Origin: Parvibaculum sp040390855
Lineage (GTDB): Bacteria > Pseudomonadota > Alphaproteobacteria > Parvibaculales > Parvibaculaceae
NCBI GenBank assembly: GCA_040390855.1
Contig: JAZJXO010000006.1
Span: 62,001-126,000 of the forward strand
Length of the DNA stretch: 64,000 nucleotides
Reading direction: 5' to 3'
Position numbers and translations under genes: made by a program. Shown piece after piece: positions 60,983 to 64,000 of the stretch. The notes under the pieces are model-generated. The model was not told the DNA's origin and searched no databases. It worked only from the letters and a program-made list of their open reading frames with translations. Within the stretch, counting starts at the first letter, position 1. Each line of letters begins with the position of its first letter.

Positions 60983-61258
60983 TTATTTACAGTCGGGCTT
61001 TTCTTCGGTTTTCATCAGGTTCGGATTGCCGCTCTCAGAACCGCCTGCGCCATTCGCGTCAATCGGTACCGGCGCGGAATAGGTCGTGCCGTCCTCAAGC
61101 GTGAAGCAGTTTTGTTGTTTGGCTTCTGCCTGATCTTGCGCGGCAATCGCGGCAGGGCTCATGCCGGGCGGCGGCTCAAGATCACCCTTGCGACCACAGG
61201 CGCTCAAGGCAGCAACAAGCGCCAAAGCCGTGAGCGCTATTTTGATGTTTCTCGTCAT
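60983..61258 (-). CDS. lptM: LptM-like small lipoprotein
   Basis: A 91-residue lipoprotein. The signal peptide is MTRNIKIALTALALVAALSA with lipobox LSAC (Cys21), followed by GRKGDLEPPPG, close to the YifL/LptM pattern of CG.KG.L..PP. LptM stabilises the LptDE lipopolysaccharide translocon in E. coli. The C-terminal 60 residues are acidic and not conserved. Its position between argH and lysA is the classical location of this gene, which supports the call. Confidence 0.85.
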   Translation of the reverse strand: MTRNIKIALTALALVAALSACGRKGDLEPPPGMSPAAIAAQDQAEAKQQNCFTLEDGTTYSAPVPIDANGAGGSESGNPNLMKTEEKPDCK

Positions 61259-61322
61259 ACCGTTTCGGTCCTGCGGTTTGGCTAAGTGTTTGTGTCAGAG
61301 AATATATTGCGCTAGAGGGCCT

Positions 61323-62705
61323 TCAGCGTCCAAGCTCTTTGCGCCACCAGAGGCAGGCGGCACGCACATTGTCGGGCGCGGTGCCGCCGAAGCTCACGCG
61401 GCTTTTCACGGAATTGTCGACGCCGAGCACAGTGTAGACTTCATCCGTAATGCCCGCCTCGACGGTTTGCATTTCTTTGAGAGACAAGGCATCAAGATCG
61501 ACACCCTTCTTCTCGGCAATGCCGACAAGCGTGCCGGTGACATGATGGGCTTTGCGGAACGGCAGGCCGAGCGCGCGGACGAGCCAGTCGGCGAGATCTG
61601 TGGCAGTCGCAAAACCGCGCGAGGCGGCGGCGCGCATCTCGGCTTTGTTGACGGTGAGTGTCGAGACCATGCCTGTCATCGCGGCAAGCGAGAGCGACAA
61701 GGCATCGAGCGCGTCGAAGGCGGCTTCCTTGTCTTCCTGCATGTCTTTGGAATAGGCGAGCGGCAGACCCTTCATCACGATGAGGAGTGTTGTGAGACCG
61801 CCGATGATGCGGCCTGATTTCGCGCGCACGAGTTCCGCCGCATCCGGATTGCGCTTTTGCGGCATGATGGATGAGCCCGACGTGAAGCCGTCGGTGAGGC
61901 GGATAAAGTTGAAGCCCGGATTTGACCAGACAACGATTTCTTCGGCGAGGCGCGAGAGATGCGTTGCCGTGATCGCGGCGGCGGACAAAGTTTCAAGTAC
62001 GAAGTCACGATCGGAGACACTGTCCAGTGAATTGCGTGTCGGTCCGTCAAAGCCAAGCGCCTTCGCCGTCATGTGACGGTCGATGGGGAAGGACGTGCCT
62101 GCGAGCGCTGCCGCACCAAGCGGGCTTTCATTGAGGCGCTTGCGTGCATCACTCAAACGGCCACGGTCGCGACCAAACATTTCAACGTAAGCCATGCAAT
62201 GATGACCGAAGGTGACAGGCTGGGCTGTCTGCAAATGGGTGTAGCCCGGCATGATCGTGTCGGCGTTCGCTTCCGCCTTGTCGATCAGTGCCAGTTGAAA
62301 ATCGGTGAGTTGAACATTCAGATGATCAATCGTGTCGCGGATATAGAGTTTGAAATCGACGGCGACCTGATCATTGCGTGAGCGCGCGGTGTGCAGGCGG
62401 CCTGCCGCCGCCCCGATCACGTCGGCAAGTCGTGCTTCGACATTCATGTGAATGTCCTCAAGCTCGCGGCTGAAGGTGAATTGGCCGATATCCATATCGG
62501 CTTTGATCGTGTCGAGGCCCGCGACGATTTGCTCGGCATCGGCACTTGCGATAATGCCCTGAGCGGCCAACATGCGGGCGTGCGCCTGCGAGCCCCGGAT
62601 GTCCTGGGCATAGAGGCGCTGGTCGTAGTCGATGGAGGCGTTGATTTCCTCCATAATCCGGTCGGGGCCCTCGCCGAAGCGGCCGCCCCACATCTTGTTG
62701 CTCAT
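61323..62705 (-). CDS. argH: Argininosuccinate lyase
   Basis: A 460-residue enzyme of the fumarase/aspartase superfamily that splits argininosuccinate to arginine and fumarate. Visible signatures are MWGGRFGEGPDRIMEEINAS at the start, the active-site region HTARSRNDQVAVDF and the family motif GSSIMPQKRNPDAAELV. Length is normal. It is divergent from a tlpA-like gene 55 bp away and leads the argH-lptM-lysA block. Confidence 0.97.
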   Translation of the reverse strand: MSNKMWGGRFGEGPDRIMEEINASIDYDQRLYAQDIRGSQAHARMLAAQGIIASADAEQIVAGLDTIKADMDIGQFTFSRELEDIHMNVEARLADVIGAAAGRLHTARSRNDQVAVDFKLYIRDTIDHLNVQLTDFQLALIDKAEANADTIMPGYTHLQTAQPVTFGHHCMAYVEMFGRDRGRLSDARKRLNESPLGAAALAGTSFPIDRHMTAKALGFDGPTRNSLDSVSDRDFVLETLSAAAITATHLSRLAEEIVVWSNPGFNFIRLTDGFTSGSSIMPQKRNPDAAELVRAKSGRIIGGLTTLLIVMKGLPLAYSKDMQEDKEAAFDALDALSLSLAAMTGMVSTLTVNKAEMRAAASRGFATATDLADWLVRALGLPFRKAHHVTGTLVGIAEKKGVDLDALSLKEMQTVEAGITDEVYTVLGVDNSVKSRVSFGGTAPDNVRAACLWWRKELGR

Positions 62706-62760
62706 CTAGGGTTCTCTGGCTCGTGTGTCCGGACGCCCCAGCGGTTTGGGGGGACACCCG

Positions 62761-63381
62761 ATGTTACAGTTGCAGCCGAAGCTTATCGTAATTTTGACCA
62801 CAATAGGTCTCGTACTTGTGGGCGCGGTATACTTGATCGGGCAGCCACAGTTCAAGGGCGGGACGGGGGGTGGAGCCTCGCCTTTGGCCGCTTTTGCGAC
62901 CGGCGAGATGGCGCATTTCCGTGCTGAAGCTGCGCCTGAGCCCGTTGCCGAACTCGATTTTGTCGACGGGGCCGGAAAAGCCGTTCGCTTGTCCGATTTT
63001 CGGGGCAAGGTCGTATTGTTGAACCTTTGGGCGACATGGTGTGTGCCCTGCCGCGAGGAAATGCCTGCCCTCGATGCGCTACAGGCCTCGTCGGGGTCGG
63101 ACAAGTTCATGGTGCTTGCGCTGAATGTGGATCAGAAGATCGACAAGACGGGACTTGAACTGGCGCGGGAATTTTATGGTTCGCTGATGCTCGTCCATCT
63201 TGGTCTTTACAATGACCCGAGTGTGACCGCGAGCTTCAAGGTCAAAGGGTTCGGCCTGCCGACGACGATCCTGATCACGGCGGATGGTCGTGAGGCGGGG
63301 CGGATTGTGGGGCCTGCCCATTGGAACTCGGATGAGGCCAGAGCGCTCATTGCCGAGGCCGTCAGACTCTATGGGAGCTGA
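62761..63381 (+). CDS. TlpA-like thiol:disulfide interchange protein
   Basis: A 206-residue periplasmic thioredoxin-like reductase. A signal anchor (LIVILTTIGLVLVGAVYLIG) precedes a linker, and the redox motif is WATWCVPCREEMP (Cys94, Cys97). The cis-proline loop is in GFGLPTTILIT. ATG 62761 is chosen so that the anchor begins at once; an in-frame start 12 codons earlier lies in the argH leader. TlpA proteins reduce cytochrome oxidase copper sites or cytochrome c in alphaproteobacteria. The argH-tlpA divergent pair is common in the class. Confidence 0.93.
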   Translation: MLQLQPKLIVILTTIGLVLVGAVYLIGQPQFKGGTGGGASPLAAFATGEMAHFRAEAAPEPVAELDFVDGAGKAVRLSDFRGKVVLLNLWATWCVPCREEMPALDALQASSGSDKFMVLALNVDQKIDKTGLELAREFYGSLMLVHLGLYNDPSVTASFKVKGFGLPTTILITADGREAGRIVGPAHWNSDEARALIAEAVRLYGS

Positions 63382-63438
63382 TAGATAGCCAAACGGCAGG
63401 TGCGCGGTGCCTTCGGGGCGCTCGTCAAACAGGCCGCT

Positions 63439-63948
63439 TCAGAGTTCCGGTACCATGAGGCCAAACATATGGGCGGGCTTGCCGTTTTCATTGCCCAAGG
63501 GGCATGAGACGCCGTGGAAGGTGATGAATGAACGACGCGAGCTCGACATGAGGCCGGTGACATAAGCGGGTGCTCCCGTCTCGTAACACATTGACATGCT
63601 GTTCATCCAACGGCGGCGTACGGCATCGGCATTGGTCGGCGGATTGCAGCGACCGCCGAATTCGGAGACGCGCATACCGGTGCGTTCTTCGCCGACAAGT
63701 TCGACAAGGGCGGTGCCGAAAACTCGGACGCGGAAGTCCGCTCCGCCGTCGAGCACGTCATAAATGACTGTGTTTGGAAGGAGTTGGAGGATGTCGCGGG
63801 GGACGATGTCGCTGCGCTCGGGACGCGGGCGGCCCTGACATTTCTCGTGCCAATAGGCGACGAGCCTGGCTGTCATGGGGTGCGCGGGCGCACTGAGAAA
63901 GCGGAAATCGTCGGCAATATCGTCTGTTTCGCGTGCGGTCTGACCCAT
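63439..63948 (-). CDS. PAS-domain (PAS_5-like) protein
   Basis: A 169-residue protein of the PAS_5 family common in alphaproteobacteria: AHPMTARLVAYWHEKCQGRP near the start, then SDIVPRDILQLLPNTVIYDV and DFRVRVFGTALVELVGEERT, which form the PAS core. It has no output domain, so it may sense a small molecule or redox state and act by protein contact. ATG 63948 is preferred, with GGGGGAAAAG directly upstream; an in-frame TTG at 63984 is less likely. It is convergent with the tlpA gene. Confidence 0.8.
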   Translation of the reverse strand: MGQTARETDDIADDFRFLSAPAHPMTARLVAYWHEKCQGRPRPERSDIVPRDILQLLPNTVIYDVLDGGADFRVRVFGTALVELVGEERTGMRVSEFGGRCNPPTNADAVRRRWMNSMSMCYETGAPAYVTGLMSSSRRSFITFHGVSCPLGNENGKPAHMFGLMVPEL

Positions 63949-63986
63949 CTTTTCCCCCCGATTGGCCGGATCATTGGAGGGCAATC

Positions 63987-64000
63987 ATGGCGGAGGAAGG
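63987..64000 (+). CDS. Start of a gene continuing beyond the window
   Basis: An ATG at 63987 is preceded by GGAGGGCAATC, a near-perfect ribosome-binding site. The frame begins ATG GCG GAG GAA (Met-Ala-Glu-Glu) and runs out of the window. It is divergent from the PAS-domain gene. The product cannot be named. Confidence 0.5.

Noticed and set aside
1..64000. tRNA, rRNA, CRISPR, insertion sequence or defence island
   Set aside because: No TPsiC-like tRNA arm, no rRNA tract, no spaced direct-repeat array, no transposase or integrase and no recognised defence gene were seen in the sequence.

Overview
The window looks like a 64 kb piece of an alphaproteobacterial chromosome of fairly high GC content. 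Supporting this are family markers typical of that class: PhaR, CpdR, a DUF2125 protein, a TIGR02302/DUF4175 giant membrane protein, an MJ0042/DUF3426 protein, a chorismate mutase-hisC-tyrA cluster, an rpmF of alphaproteobacterial length, and the ftsEX / hpt-cpdR / lysA-lptM-argH neighbourhood. Genus cannot be fixed from the sequence alone. I see no rRNA, tRNA, CRISPR array, insertion sequence, prophage or plasmid replication gene. Coding density is high, with many 1-8 nt overlaps.

Region 1 (1-20.3 kb) is transport-rich. It holds the end of an MMPL/RND exporter, an RND pump with its lipoprotein adaptor and a divergent TetR, and a TetR coupled to a fumarylacetoacetate-hydrolase-family enzyme. 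A sulfate ABC importer (binding protein, CysT, CysW, CysA) follows, with an OprP-like porin inside the cluster. After that come a thiolase, an EmrAB-type exporter with a divergent TetR, and an unaccompanied PotA-like ATPase. The sulfate cluster carries a distinctive promoter with two TATC-N5-GATA sites and a hairpin after each of its first two genes.

Region 2 (20.7-39.9 kb) is metabolic and housekeeping: DUF2061, a Nudix CoA hydrolase, alanine dehydrogenase, a SPOR-like protein, L32, a DUF2817 peptidase-like protein, a pabB-pabA-pabC folate operon, an alpha/beta hydrolase, a dienoyl-CoA-reductase-like SDR, and a PAS/degenerate-GGDEF/EAL protein. The polyhydroxybutyrate locus phaR<>phaA-phaB is followed by periplasmic DUF882 and NodB-type proteins, a cupin, glyoxalase II and a methyltransferase.

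Region 3 (40.1-51.5 kb) has metX-metW, a chorismate mutase/hisC/tyrA aromatic operon, DUF2125, a ChaC-like protein, YcaQ-like and VOC genes, a membrane-anchored SNase variant and the B12-dependent ribonucleotide reductase nrdJ. Region 4 (51.6-64 kb) has plsC, ydcF, ftsX and ftsE on the minus strand. Facing them is an MJ0042-hpt-cpdR operon with a consensus CtrA site (TTAA-N7-TTAAC) in the shared promoter region. It ends with DUF4175, lysA, lptM, argH, tlpA, a PAS protein and the first codons of one more gene.

The most interesting signals are regulatory. They are the CtrA site upstream of the operon encoding CpdR (a factor in CtrA proteolysis), three near-consensus DnaA boxes upstream of nrdJ, and the repeated operator and porin insertion in the sulfate cluster. 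I found no obvious defence island or new multi-gene system.
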